41,612 nucleotides of DNA from Patescibacteria group bacterium (GCA_028866155.1 JAGWIT010000003.1:1-41612); one strand, 5' to 3'; counted from the first letter of the stretch, positions 22,919 through 31,080 are shown. Translations and numbers: made by a program. The notes: generated from the sequence alone by a model not told the origin.

Positions 22919-24106
22919 TTACTTTATCTTCGGCCGGCGGAGAAATGACGGCACGGCGCCCCACTCGTCGTCTTCATCTTCTTTTTTGGATTTTGCAGGA
23001 GCTGGCTCTATCTCGCCGATGATAGGCGTGGGCTTCTTGATTTCTTTATCCTTAGGTTCATCCGGAGCGTTGTAGATTTTGCCGAGCGGCTTCTCATCCT
23101 CTTTGTCACGGCCAAAGGTAAACAGCGGCGTGCCGCGCGGAGCGATGCCCGCAGCAGGGAAGCCGGTTGCGATGACCGTGACGCGCACATCTCCTTTTTT
23201 GAGCTTGTCATCGCGTATCGCACCGAAGATTATCTTGGCGTTGGGGTCGACCGATTCGGTGACTATCTTCGCCGCTTCGTGGACCTCTATCATGCCGAGA
23301 TCCTCGCTGCCCGCTATAGCAAAGAGGACGCCCTTTGCACCGTTGATGGAAAGCTCAAGCAGAGGCGATGAGACAGCCGCGCGGGCCGCCGTTTGGGCGC
23401 GGTTCTCGCCCGAGGCGATGCCGATGCCCATCAGGGCCGAGCCGGCGTTCTCCATGACCGCGCGGATGTCGGCAAAGTCGACGTTGATGATGCCTGGATG
23501 GGTGATGAGGTCCGAAATGCCCTCGACCGCCTGCTTGAGGATGTCGTCGCATGCGGCAAACGCCTGTTTGAGTGTGGTTTCTTTGGCCACCGTGGCGAGG
23601 ATGCGGTCGTTGGGTATGACGATGAGCGCGTCCACCTCTTTGCGCAGCTCATCAAGCCCCTGCTCGGCGAGGCGCATGCGTTGCGCGCCCTCGAATGAAA
23701 AAGGTTTGGTGACAACAGCGACCGTGAGCGCACCCATCTCTTTGGCGGTCTTGGCGACGATTGGTGCCGCGCCGGTGCCGGTGCCGCCGCCCATGCCGCA
23801 CGCGATAAACACCATGTCGGAGCCTTTGATGGATTGCTGGACTTCTTCTTTAGTTTCTTCTGCGGCGCGCTTGCCCAATTCGGGATTCATACCGGCGCCG
23901 AGGCCGCGCGTCAGATTTTTGCCGATATGAATTTTCTTTTTGGCGAGCGAATGGTGGAGGTCCTGCGCGTCGGTGTTGATAGAGATAAAGTCGACGCCGC
24001 GGACCTTGCTCTCCATCATGTGGTTGACAGCGTTCTTGCCCGAACCGCCGACGCCGACGACGCGGATCCGTGCGAACGCTTCAATCTCCGGTTGTATTTG
24101 TGCCAT
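22919..24106 (-). CDS. ftsZ: Cell division protein FtsZ
   Basis: 395 residues from ATG 24106 (MAQIQPEIEAF); longer starts have no support and would include the promoter. It has the GTP-binding VVGVGGSGKNAV (about 16-27), the tubulin signature GGGTGTG (about 107-112), the T7-loop NVDFADIRAVMENAG and the tubulin C-terminal domain to about 315. An acidic linker of ~60 residues and a terminal peptide EWGAVPSFLRRPK match the conserved FtsZ tail that binds FtsA. It forms the division ring. Its own promoter and an inverted repeat lie upstream, and the upstream ftsA ends at a terminator, so the two can be expressed separately. Confidence 0.97.
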   Translation of the reverse strand: MAQIQPEIEAFARIRVVGVGGSGKNAVNHMMESKVRGVDFISINTDAQDLHHSLAKKKIHIGKNLTRGLGAGMNPELGKRAAEETKEEVQQSIKGSDMVFIACGMGGGTGTGAAPIVAKTAKEMGALTVAVVTKPFSFEGAQRMRLAEQGLDELRKEVDALIVIPNDRILATVAKETTLKQAFAACDDILKQAVEGISDLITHPGIINVDFADIRAVMENAGSALMGIGIASGENRAQTAARAAVSSPLLELSINGAKGVLFAIAGSEDLGMIEVHEAAKIVTESVDPNAKIIFGAIRDDKLKKGDVRVTVIATGFPAAGIAPRGTPLFTFGRDKEDEKPLGKIYNAPDEPKDKEIKKPTPIIGEIEPAPAKSKKEDEDDEWGAVPSFLRRPKIK

Positions 24107-24131
24107 AAAATAATTTAAATAGTTGCGCCTG

Positions 24132-24147
24132 GTAGTTGCCGAACTAC
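24132..24147. promoter_or_regulatory. Inverted repeat at the ftsZ transcription start
   Basis: GTAGTT-gccg-AACTAC, a perfect 6-bp inverted repeat that overlaps the predicted -10/start region of ftsZ. It could be an operator or a 5' leader hairpin. Confidence 0.35.
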
Positions 24148-24173
24148 TGTACCATTGGTGAAAGTCTTTGCAA
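24146..24173 (-). promoter_or_regulatory. Candidate ftsZ promoter
   Basis: On the minus strand TTGCAA (-35, 24168-24173), a 16-bp spacer and TACAGT (-10, 24146-24151). The predicted start lies about 33 bp upstream of the ftsZ ATG. This is a sigma-70-like match by eye. Confidence 0.5.
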
Positions 24174-24224
24174 ACCCTTACGGGAAGCATTTTTTTGTGT
24201 CAGACTGCAAATTGGCGAACGATA

Positions 24225-24248
24225 TAAAAATGGCTCTAACTAAGAGCC
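24225..24248 (-). terminator. Terminator after ftsA
   Basis: On the minus strand GGCTCT-tagtt-AGAGCC followed by ATTTTTATATC. It lies 17 bp after the ftsA stop and separates ftsA from ftsZ. Confidence 0.7.
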
Positions 24249-24264
24249 GTTTAGATTTTTGAAA

Positions 24265-25440
24265 TTACGGTAAAAACTTTTTGAACCAGCGCCAAGCTCC
24301 TTTGACCGCTTCGCTCATGCCGCTGTCGCTTGCGGGTTCGAGGTCGCTGCCTTGCAGGCCCCAAATGGTTAACCCATAGGCGACCGCCCACGAGCCGTCT
24401 TTGAGTTGCATCTTGGCGTTCTGGCTGTCGGCGAGCGATGCGACGCGCGAGGGAAGTCTGAGTATCGCCTTCGCCAAGTCGGACATCGTCTGCACCGAAG
24501 AGCCGCCGCCGGTGAGTATCACGCCGCCGGGCAAGAGCTCGTCCTTGCCTATTTTTTTTAAATGAGCTTCAACGAGCTTGAACATGTCAGACACCCGGCG
24601 CGCGATGAGGTCGTCAATTTTTTTCTTGGGGAAGGGGGCTCCCAAGACCGCGCCCTGTTTTAATTGCTCGGCCTCTTCGGGCGCTATGCGCAGGCCCAAA
24701 GCCAAGTCGTTGGTAATGTCGCTGGCGCCAACGGGGAACACCTTTACCGACACTGGCGCCATATCTTCGAACACTATGATCGACACAGTCTCCGACCCGA
24801 TGTTGCATAGGACGCACCCGACGCGCTTTTGCATTTTTGAGAGCGCGACGAAGCTTGCCGCGAGCGGCGAAGCGACGACGTCCTCAACTTCGATGCCGGC
24901 AGCCTCCACCGCCTCAACGAGGTCGCTCACGTGCCGCTCAAGGCTCGTGATAAAAAGCGTCTCGACCGCAAGCCGCATGCCCTTCATTCCGACGGGACTG
25001 CGCCCCAAGACCCGCGCGCCGTCGACATAGTAGCGCAGCGGTATCGTGTGCATCGTCCGGCGGTTGAGGAGTGAGCTGGGCGCCAGCGCCTTTTCGCTCG
25101 CGGCAATCGCTCGCGGGATGTCGCGCGCGGTAATCTCGGAGTCGCCGCGCTCAACGACCGTCTCGCCGCGGGCAAAATTCTCCTCAAGCCCGATGCCGCC
25201 GATGCCTACATAGGCTTTTTTGACCTTCACGCGAGCGGCTTTTGAGGCCTGCGACACTGCGGCCGCGACTGAGCGCGACACCTCGCCGACCGAGACAATG
25301 TAGCCCTGGCGCAGGCCGCGGGACTCGGCATAGCCCGTGCCTAAAATGCGCGGCATCTGCCGCGGGTCGTCCGGGCTTTCTGCGATTACAACTTTGACGT
25401 GATAGGTGCCGACGTCGATACCGGTGACAATTTTACTCAT
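24265..25440 (-). CDS. ftsA: Cell division protein FtsA
   Basis: 391 residues with the actin-fold signature: VTGIDVGTYHVKVVIAE (phosphate-1), the SHS2/1C domain, CVLCNIGSETVSIIVF (phosphate-2), and the adenosine-binding GGVILTGGGSSVQTM. The last ~12 residues (VKGAWRWFKKFLP) form the amphipathic membrane-targeting helix. FtsA tethers FtsZ filaments to the membrane. It overlaps ybeY by 8 bp and ends at a terminator before ftsZ. Confidence 0.95.
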   Translation of the reverse strand: MSKIVTGIDVGTYHVKVVIAESPDDPRQMPRILGTGYAESRGLRQGYIVSVGEVSRSVAAAVSQASKAARVKVKKAYVGIGGIGLEENFARGETVVERGDSEITARDIPRAIAASEKALAPSSLLNRRTMHTIPLRYYVDGARVLGRSPVGMKGMRLAVETLFITSLERHVSDLVEAVEAAGIEVEDVVASPLAASFVALSKMQKRVGCVLCNIGSETVSIIVFEDMAPVSVKVFPVGASDITNDLALGLRIAPEEAEQLKQGAVLGAPFPKKKIDDLIARRVSDMFKLVEAHLKKIGKDELLPGGVILTGGGSSVQTMSDLAKAILRLPSRVASLADSQNAKMQLKDGSWAVAYGLTIWGLQGSDLEPASDSGMSEAVKGAWRWFKKFLP

Positions 25441-25759
25441 GCATGCGGAAACCGAACTTTTTTAAAAGCCGGTTTTCGATGCGTTCCATTGTAGCACCAT
25501 GTTTGCAGCCTTTTAAATGGAGGCACCCGTGGATAAACAGGTACGCGATACTAAAAGGCGGCGCCGCTTCTTTGCACAGTAAAATTTCTCCCGACGATTT
25601 TGAAAGAGGGAAGGCTAAAACGTTTGAAACTTTGCGCGTCGACGCCTTCTTATACTTCATCGCCCGCCGCATCTGCGTCGGAGACAAAAACGCGACCGAG
25701 AGGTCGTATGAGTTGCCAAGAACTTCTTTTTTAATTCTTTGAAAAGGGATGCGGCCCAT
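25433..25759 (-). CDS. ybeY: Endoribonuclease YbeY, short form
   Basis: 108 residues, compact compared with the usual 150-170. The zinc-binding active site is present as HGCLHLKGCKH (about 76-86), the family's HxxxHxxGxxH, and VSNVLAFPLS matches the typical strand before it. YbeY acts in 16S rRNA 3'-end maturation and ribosome quality control. It overlaps ftsA by 8 bp and starts 6 bp after the rpsU stop, so rpsU-ybeY-ftsA form one operon. Confidence 0.9.
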   Translation of the reverse strand: MGRIPFQRIKKEVLGNSYDLSVAFLSPTQMRRAMKYKKASTRKVSNVLAFPLSKSSGEILLCKEAAPPFSIAYLFIHGCLHLKGCKHGATMERIENRLLKKFGFRMHE

Positions 25760-25765
25760 TGCGCG

Positions 25766-26017
25766 TTATCTTCGGCCGCGGTGTGCCGGGCGCTCCACCA
25801 TCTTGCCGAGCTTGATGAGCTCCTGCACCTCGGCGCGGCGCTTAATAACCTTGAGCGTCTGCTTGCGGCGCACTTCGCGGCTTTTGATGCGGGAGTAGTA
25901 GCGGCGATTGCGCATGCGCTGAATAAGCCCCGCGCCCTGCACGCGCTTGGAGAAGCGGCGGATGAGGTTGATGGCGTTTTCGCCGTCGTTCTTTGAGACC
26001 TCTGCGTTGGTTGCCAT
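25766..26017 (-). CDS. rpsU: Ribosomal protein bS21
   Basis: 83 residues, highly basic. NAINLIRRFSKRVQGAGLIQ and the following RMRNRRYYSRIKSREVRRKQ correspond to the bS21 core, and the C-terminus has the usual basic tail. bS21 binds the 30S subunit near the anti-Shine-Dalgarno region. It heads the ybeY-ftsA cluster. Confidence 0.95.
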   Translation of the reverse strand: MATNAEVSKNDGENAINLIRRFSKRVQGAGLIQRMRNRRYYSRIKSREVRRKQTLKVIKRRAEVQELIKLGKMVERPAHRGRR

Positions 26018-26043
26018 GCGGAGGAAATAGTAGCACGAGGGGC

Positions 26044-27198
26044 CTACATCCGCAAGGTTCTGAGATAGCGGGGGAGCTCTCTCATTTGAACAATGGTTTG
26101 GGAGGAATTGATGGTCGAGCGGACGATGATGGTGCCGTCGAGCGCCTCGCGCTGGCCCATAATGAGGAGGTACGGCACGCCCTGCTCGCGCGCAGCGAGG
26201 AGTTGCGGCGAGAGATGCGTCGCGTCAAACGACTGCAACACCCCGATGTGCGCCTCGCGCAGCATGTCGACGACGGCAAGCCCCTGTAATTTTGCACGAA
26301 GGCCGAGCTGGATAAAGTAAACCCGCGGGCCTTTTTTGCCAGGGCGCTCAAGAGAGGTGAAGCTTGAGCGAGCCGCGCCCTTTTTGTAGAAGAAGATGCT
26401 CGCCGCCACGCCCACCGCCTCCTTGCGGCCGGTTTCGCGCCGCAGATAGTCGTCAAAGCGCCCGCCGCGGGCGCTGAGCACCGTTGCGTCCTCTCCGGAG
26501 AGGTCGACGGCAAACGCGATGTGCGGGTCGCGCGCATCGCCCACCAGCAGGTCATCGAGCTCATAGGGGAGACCCAAATTTTCGAGGTGCTCCAAGACGC
26601 TTTTAAAGTGAGTGCGGCTCTTTTCGGAGAGAAAGTTCACCGGCCGCGGGCCGTCGGCCAAAATAGCGCGGCATGTTTCATGCGAGCAGGCGTAGTAGGA
26701 GAGCGGGGTGCCGAGCGATTGCTGCCGGCACGCTTGGTCGAACTGCTGCTGTTGTTTGCGCAGGTAGGAGACGAGCTCGCGCTCGAAGCGCTGTTTGGAG
26801 TCCTTGTCGCCGAGCGCGTTGATGCGCACGCGGGATATCGCCGCGCCCCACTCGCCGAAGATCGCCGCAATGGTTTTGAGCAGGACCACTTCGCCGACGC
26901 TCTCGCCCGAGCCAACGACTTGCAGCCCGAACTCCCCCACATCGCGTGCATTTAAATTTAGAGGCAGGTGCGCGGGCTGGGGCGATGCATAGAACGCGAG
27001 CGCGGGCTCGCCCGGGCGCACCGCCACGCATGCGGCGCACACCGCGGCGACCGTCTCGAACGAATGTGCGCCTTTGCGCTTAACCAAACGGTTTGCCGCG
27101 ATGCGCTCTATCTCGCGGCTCGGGTGGAAGCCATAGAACGAGGCGACCTCGGTCGCGTGTTTGAGGAAGGCTGCAGGCGACGTTCTGTTCGCGCTCAT
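26044..27198 (-). CDS. Divergent histidyl-tRNA synthetase-like protein
   Basis: 384 residues. The class II core resembles HisRS and HisZ: a motif with ALAFYASPQPAHLPLNLN, RINALGDKDSKQRFERELV (HisRS-like), and ARGGRFDDYL in place of the HisRS GGRYDxL. A C-terminal anticodon-binding-type domain (about 285-380) has VYFIQLGLRAKLQGL and LLIMGQREALDGTIIVR. The usual HisRS signature RGLDYYTxxxFE is replaced by DARDPHIAFAVDLS, so activity as a true synthetase is doubtful; a paralogue or regulator is possible. It ends 26 bp before rpsU, and the lepB stop precedes it by 3 bp. Confidence 0.78.
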   Translation of the reverse strand: MSANRTSPAAFLKHATEVASFYGFHPSREIERIAANRLVKRKGAHSFETVAAVCAACVAVRPGEPALAFYASPQPAHLPLNLNARDVGEFGLQVVGSGESVGEVVLLKTIAAIFGEWGAAISRVRINALGDKDSKQRFERELVSYLRKQQQQFDQACRQQSLGTPLSYYACSHETCRAILADGPRPVNFLSEKSRTHFKSVLEHLENLGLPYELDDLLVGDARDPHIAFAVDLSGEDATVLSARGGRFDDYLRRETGRKEAVGVAASIFFYKKGAARSSFTSLERPGKKGPRVYFIQLGLRAKLQGLAVVDMLREAHIGVLQSFDATHLSPQLLAAREQGVPYLLIMGQREALDGTIIVRSTINSSQTIVQMRELPRYLRTLRM

Positions 27199-27201
27199 AT
27201 G

Positions 27202-27762
27202 TTATTGGGTGGGCTCTGTGACGCTTCCCGGCAGGATGGTGATATTTTGTATGGGCAGGAGCCTTAGGAAGGCGCGGCCGATGATATTGGCTTTGGGTAC
27301 GGTGCCCCAGTAGCGCGAGTCGGAGCTTTCGGGCCGGTTATCGCCCATCACAAAGTAGCTGTTTTGGTCGAGCACGGTCGTTTGGTCGGCGCCGTTGCCT
27401 ACGTTGACCACGTACGGCTCGGGCAGGCGGATGATCGCGCCCGCGGTTGTGGTCACATAGACCCCGCCATTTTGGATTTTGACCGTCTCGCCGGGCAGGC
27501 CGATGATTCGCTTGATAAAGAACTGCGACGGGTCCTTGGGATAGCGGAAGATGATGACATCGCCGCGCTGGGGCGCCTCAAAATGATAGGAAAGCTCGTC
27601 GACAATGAGGTATTGTCCGGTCTCAAAGGTCGGCACCATCGACGCGCCCGACACAATGAACGGCTGTGCGACAAAAAGACGCACCGGGACGACGATGATG
27701 AGCGCGATGAGGGCAAATTTGAGGAGTTCGGTGAAGAAATTATCACGCTTCTCCTCTGGCAT
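27202..27762 (-). CDS. lepB: Signal peptidase I
   Basis: 186 residues. One N-terminal transmembrane helix (about 12-32) is followed by the catalytic serine motif GASMVPTF, the box with the catalytic lysine in FIKRIIGLPGE, and MGDNRPESSDSRYWG with GRAFLRLLPI. These are boxes B to E of type I signal peptidases, which cleave signal peptides of exported proteins such as the surface proteins and pilin-like proteins in this window. It overlaps nothing and starts a minus operon with the HisRS-like gene 3 bp downstream. Divergent from pth. Confidence 0.95.
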   Translation of the reverse strand: MPEEKRDNFFTELLKFALIALIIVVPVRLFVAQPFIVSGASMVPTFETGQYLIVDELSYHFEAPQRGDVIIFRYPKDPSQFFIKRIIGLPGETVKIQNGGVYVTTTAGAIIRLPEPYVVNVGNGADQTTVLDQNSYFVMGDNRPESSDSRYWGTVPKANIIGRAFLRLLPIQNITILPGSVTEPTQ

Positions 27763-27841
27763 GGCACCATTGTACGCCCGCCCGCCTACAATGCAAGCTC
27801 GATTTGCTATTTGAATCGCGATGCTCGATACTTACCCGCAT

Positions 27842-28390
27842 ATGTGGGTTATTGCGGGGCTTGGCAACCCGGGGAAGGAGTACGAAGGCACGCGGCACAA
27901 CGCGGGACGCGAGCTTTTGCTGGCGATAGAGAAGAGGGACGGCACAAAAGGAAAGTTGTTCGGCAAAAAAGCGCTCGTCGTCTATCCGGATGTGTACATG
28001 AACAACTCCGGCGGCCCCATCAAAAAGCTCATCACCTCAAAAAAAGAGCTCGAGCACTTGGCAGTGGTGCACGACGAGCTCGATTTGCCTCTGGGCAAAG
28101 TAAAAATATCCTACGGCTCGTCCGCCGGCGGGCACAAAGGTGTTGCGTCGGTGCAGAAAGCGCTCAAATCACAGGACTTCGTGCGCATCCGCGTGGGTAT
28201 CAGCGGTTCGACGCCTTCAGGCAAATTAAAAAGACCCGACCCAAAGAAAATTGTCGACTTCGTGCTGGGCAAATTCAAACCGAGCGAGCAAGAAAAGTTA
28301 AAGAAAGCAAAAAAAATAACCAGCGAGGCGCTCGAGTTGCTTGTAACAGAAGGCCGCGACCGCGCGATGAACGAAATCAACTCCCGCTAG
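27842..28390 (+). CDS. pth: Peptidyl-tRNA hydrolase
   Basis: 182 residues from ATG 27842 (MWVIAGLGNPG); a start at 27821 would add seven residues the family lacks. It has the catalytic histidine in GTRHNAG, the substrate-binding asparagine in DVYMNNSGG, the aspartate in VVHDELDLPLG and the GGHKGVASV segment, and ends in a Lys-rich helix. The enzyme releases peptides from peptidyl-tRNA that dropped off ribosomes. It is divergent from lepB, with 58-79 bp shared. Confidence 0.95.
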   Translation: MWVIAGLGNPGKEYEGTRHNAGRELLLAIEKRDGTKGKLFGKKALVVYPDVYMNNSGGPIKKLITSKKELEHLAVVHDELDLPLGKVKISYGSSAGGHKGVASVQKALKSQDFVRIRVGISGSTPSGKLKRPDPKKIVDFVLGKFKPSEQEKLKKAKKITSEALELLVTEGRDRAMNEINSR

Positions 28391-28504
28391 CCGCTTCATC
28401 TAAACTTTTGGACAGTTTTGGCATGATTGATGGGGGAGTTTCAGCGTACAAACACCCCGCCATATTGCCATCAACAACTGGAACACCAACAGCAGGGGGA
28501 CCTG

Positions 28505-28714
28505 ATGAAGATATTGCTGGTCGGCAGGGAAAAAGAGGCATTGCAAATATATCAGCGCTTGCTCGCAAGCTTCGGGATAGAAGCGGACGTAGGGGAGTGT
28601 TGGTCAAATGAGCACACAATTGTGATCCATCTGTGGCCCATGCATGCTTGTCAATTGCGCGAGCAATTGTGCGCCGCGTCCGGTGCTGAAGATAAACAAA
28701 AGTCCGCCGGGTAG
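28505..28714 (+). CDS. Small hypothetical protein
   Basis: 69 residues from ATG 28505, chosen because AGGGGGA lies five bases upstream; an in-frame ATG at 28427 lacks a site. The N-terminus MKILLVGREKEALQIYQRLL looks like a beta-alpha unit of a receiver- or Rossmann-like fold, followed by VIHLWPMHACQLREQL. No family is recognised. The stop lies in the loop of the following terminator. Confidence 0.6.
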   Translation: MKILLVGREKEALQIYQRLLASFGIEADVGECWSNEHTIVIHLWPMHACQLREQLCAASGAEDKQKSAG

Positions 28715-28730
28715 ATCCCCGGCGGTTTTT
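28704..28730 (+). terminator. Terminator after the small gene
   Basis: CCGCCGGG-tagatc-CCCGGCGG then TTTTT. It lies between the convergent small gene and rpsA. Confidence 0.85.
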
Positions 28731-28759
28731 CCTTGGATTATTTTATTTCCCGCACTTTT

Positions 28760-29899
28760 TTATTGTTTGCTTCCAGCAAATGCCAAAGCCATACGCATCT
28801 CTTTGGGGTCGAAGAGCGAGATGGTGAATGGGTAGCGCTTGCCGAGCTCGAGGTTCTGGCGCAGTTTTTCCTCCGAGCCGAACTCCGAGACGTGCACAAG
28901 CCCCGCGATGCCTTCCTCAATGCTTGCGAGCGCGCCATGCTTGTTAAATTTGATAACCACGCCCTCGACGCGGTCGCCTTTGTTGTATTTGCCGGAGGCC
29001 GTCTGCCACGGATTGTCTTTAAGCTGTTTGACCGAGAGCGAAACTTTGCCGTCTTTAATATCGATTATCTTTACTTTGACGCGGTCGCCCACCTTAAAGA
29101 AGTGGCGCGGGTCGTCAACGAGGCCCCAGTCGATCTCTGAGATATGCACGAGGCCCTCGAGGCCCTCTTCGAGCTTGAGAAAGACGCCGAAGTCGACCAT
29201 GCCGGTGACCTCGCCCATGACCACGTCGCCCACTTGGTAGCTGGCGACGAGTTCCTTCTTTTCTTTATCATCCGCGCCTTTCTCGCTAAAGATAAGTTTG
29301 CCCTCCTTCGGCGCGGCGGAGATTATCGAGACCGCCAGGCGGGTGCCCACCAGCTTGCGCAGTTCGTCGAGTATCTTGTCCTTGTCGCCGTCCATGACGC
29401 GCGGGTAGTGCTCGGCTTTGAGCTGTGATGCGGGGAGGAAGCCGCCGATGCCCTGCCAGTCCAAAATGAGTCCGCCTTTGTTGGCCTCTTTGACCGTAAG
29501 TTCAAATTGTGCTTTTTGCTTGACCGCCTCTTCGGCCTCGGCCCAAATGATGGCCTGGCGCGCCTCTTTGAGCGATAGTTCGATGTAGCCGTCCTTGGTG
29601 TCGGTCGCCAGCACTTTTGCCGCGACGATATCGCCGACGTTGGTGCGCTTGATGACTTCGCGCGCGTTGAGGTATTCGCGCCCGTAGATGACGCCCGTGC
29701 CGAAGGGAGGCAGGTCGATGTAGAGTCGCGCGCGGTCGAGCGCCAGAACCTTGCCCTCGATGATATCGCCCGGCTGGGGCGGGGTGGGGGCCTGTTCGAG
29801 CATCCCTTGCATCACCGAAGAGACCGGCGCCTGTCCGTCTGCGCCGTTTTCCATATCAGTGGTATGCGCCACGTTTAAAGTGGCTGTTTTTGCAGTCAT
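28760..29899 (-). CDS. rpsA: Ribosomal protein bS1 (four S1 domains)
   Basis: 379 residues with four S1 RNA-binding domains, about 40-110, 118-200, 205-288 and 292-370. The third, with VGDVVMGEVTGMVDFGVFLK and GLVHISEIDWG, is the most canonical. The second, with FELTVKEANKGGLILDWQGI, is the degenerate type that contacts the ribosome. bS1 brings mRNA to the 30S subunit. The number of domains is fewer than the six of E. coli and typical of reduced genomes. It is convergent with the 69-residue protein gene. Confidence 0.93.
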   Translation of the reverse strand: MTAKTATLNVAHTTDMENGADGQAPVSSVMQGMLEQAPTPPQPGDIIEGKVLALDRARLYIDLPPFGTGVIYGREYLNAREVIKRTNVGDIVAAKVLATDTKDGYIELSLKEARQAIIWAEAEEAVKQKAQFELTVKEANKGGLILDWQGIGGFLPASQLKAEHYPRVMDGDKDKILDELRKLVGTRLAVSIISAAPKEGKLIFSEKGADDKEKKELVASYQVGDVVMGEVTGMVDFGVFLKLEEGLEGLVHISEIDWGLVDDPRHFFKVGDRVKVKIIDIKDGKVSLSVKQLKDNPWQTASGKYNKGDRVEGVVIKFNKHGALASIEEGIAGLVHVSEFGSEEKLRQNLELGKRYPFTISLFDPKEMRMALAFAGSKQ

Positions 29900-29950
29900 A
29901 TATTGGTTTGTTGGTCGAGTCCTCCCGAAGGAGATTATTCCCGAGCCGGT

Positions 29951-29982
29951 TAATAAAAAGCCCTAGCCTTTTATTGCTAGGG
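29951..29982 (-). terminator. Terminator of the small gene at 30125
   Basis: On the minus strand CCCTAGC-aataaaag-GCTAGGG is followed by CTTTTTATTA. It would end transcription of the 61-residue gene before rpsA. Confidence 0.75.
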
Positions 29983-30026
29983 ACTATACCGCGGCGCCTT
30001 ATTTTTTGCAACCTTATAAAATTGAA

Positions 30027-30061
30027 GACCCCAGCCCGCGCAATGCGCTAAAGCTGGGGTC
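30027..30061. other. Large perfect hairpin
   Basis: GACCCCAGC (30027-30035) and GCTGGGGTC (30053-30061), enclosing an inner GCGC-aat-GCGC. No good T-run on either strand. It lies between the 61-residue gene and its terminator; it may stabilise the transcript 3' end or be a second terminator. Confidence 0.4.
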
Positions 30062-30124
30062 GGGGTTCCTGCGGCCTGCTGGTCAGTTCAAATAAATCCC
30101 GCAAGGCGCGGGATGGTCGGATGT

Positions 30125-30310
30125 TCACAAGAATTTCGGGTCCTCGGACCATATGCCCAGACGAGCTTCCCGCGTGTTGGAGTGGGTGACATCAATAGTT
30201 CGCGGTCCGTCAATCGGAGGTTTTTCGGGCCAATACTTCGGATCAATGCCCACATATTCGGGCGCCACGTTCTTGGCCCGACAACTCGGCTCGTTTTTGC
30301 CTGACGACAT
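30125..30310 (-). CDS. Small hypothetical protein, 61 residues
   Basis: MSSGKNEPSCRAKNVAPEYV at the start, then segments rich in Pro, Asp and Trp (DPKYWPEKPPIDGP, LGIWSEDPKFL). Hydrophilic, no signal or membrane helix, one cysteine. A GGGAG site lies about ten bases upstream of the ATG, and a terminator lies downstream, both supporting a real gene. No family is recognised. Confidence 0.6.
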   Translation of the reverse strand: MSSGKNEPSCRAKNVAPEYVGIDPKYWPEKPPIDGPRTIDVTHSNTREARLGIWSEDPKFL

Positions 30311-30407
30311 GCGCTTTTCTCCCTAAGGTGCGTACCCCGCCATCCTACGAAGCTGGTTCTTTTTAGTCAATATGGCACTGTTAATATCGGTTCAAATATG
30401 ATAAAAT

Positions 30408-31049
30408 ATGTTCATGGTTATCAGCTATTTTGGGGGCGAGTGCTTCAAGGTGACGCAAGGCGACTTGACGCTCGCCTTTAACCCTCCCTCTAAAGACTCT
30501 TCGCTCAAGGCCTCAAAATTTGGCGCGGACATCGCGCTCGTGTCGCTCAATCATGAAGACTTCAACGGGGTGGAGAACGCGGCTTTTGGCGAGCGCGAGC
30601 CGTTTGTGATATCGGGCCCCGGCGAGTACGAGGTCAAGGGCGTGGCCGTGCGTGGCTTCGGCTCGGAGTCAAACTATGGAGGTAAAGGAATAAATACTAT
30701 ATATAGTGTGTCGCTCGAGGGGATAAACCTCTGTTTTTTGGGAGCACTCAGCTCGGCCGAGTTGCCGCAGACGGCCAAGCAGGAGCTCGACGACATCGAT
30801 ATTCTCTTTTTGCCCATCGGCCCTTCGACAGGCTCAGGGCAAGCGACCGATCTGCTTGACTATTCAGGAGCCTATGCACTTGCGGTAAAGTTGGAGCCGA
30901 AGGTCATTGTACCGATGCACTACACCTCCGAAACGCTCAAGTCGTTTCTTAAAGAGGCGGGCGAGGAGGTGGGTCCGGTCGAGAAGCTCACGGTCAAGAA
31001 AAAAGATCTCGAAGGCAAAGAGGGTGAGATAATCGTATTGCAGGCATAA
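30408..31049 (+). CDS. Metallo-beta-lactamase-fold hydrolase (UlaG-like)
   Basis: 213 residues; ATG 30414 is an alternative start two codons in. It starts VISYFGGECFKVTQGDLTLA and has SLNHEDFNGVEN, FVISGPGEYEVKGVAVRG and VPMHYTSETLKSFLKEAG, the layout of the short MBL-fold group annotated as Zn-dependent hydrolases. The usual HxHxDH motif is reduced to NHEDFNG, so metal binding may be altered. The segment IGPSTGSGQATDLLD contains eight residues encoded by a palindromic repeat (30821-30841) inserted in frame in a surface loop. First of a plus-strand run leading to gyrA. Confidence 0.82.
   Translation: MFMVISYFGGECFKVTQGDLTLAFNPPSKDSSLKASKFGADIALVSLNHEDFNGVENAAFGEREPFVISGPGEYEVKGVAVRGFGSESNYGGKGINTIYSVSLEGINLCFLGALSSAELPQTAKQELDDIDILFLPIGPSTGSGQATDLLDYSGAYALAVKLEPKVIVPMHYTSETLKSFLKEAGEEVGPVEKLTVKKKDLEGKEGEIIVLQA
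30821..30841 (+). repeat. Palindromic repeat inserted in frame in a gene
   Basis: CCCTTCGACAGGCTCAGGGC(A), with complementary ends (CCCT/AGGG). This consensus (also seen as TGAGCCTGTCGAAGGG on the other strand) is a short interspersed repeat widely found in environmental bacterial genomes; that recognition is from memory. Here it supplies the peptide PSTGSGQA without breaking the frame. Confidence 0.65.
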
Positions 31050-31080
31050 CTACGAGTTTACGAGTAAAGTATAAGAAGAT

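Noticed and set aside
27364..28611. A 415-codon plus-strand frame across lepB and pth
   Set aside because: It overlaps two well-identified genes and translates to low-complexity Arg-rich sequence.
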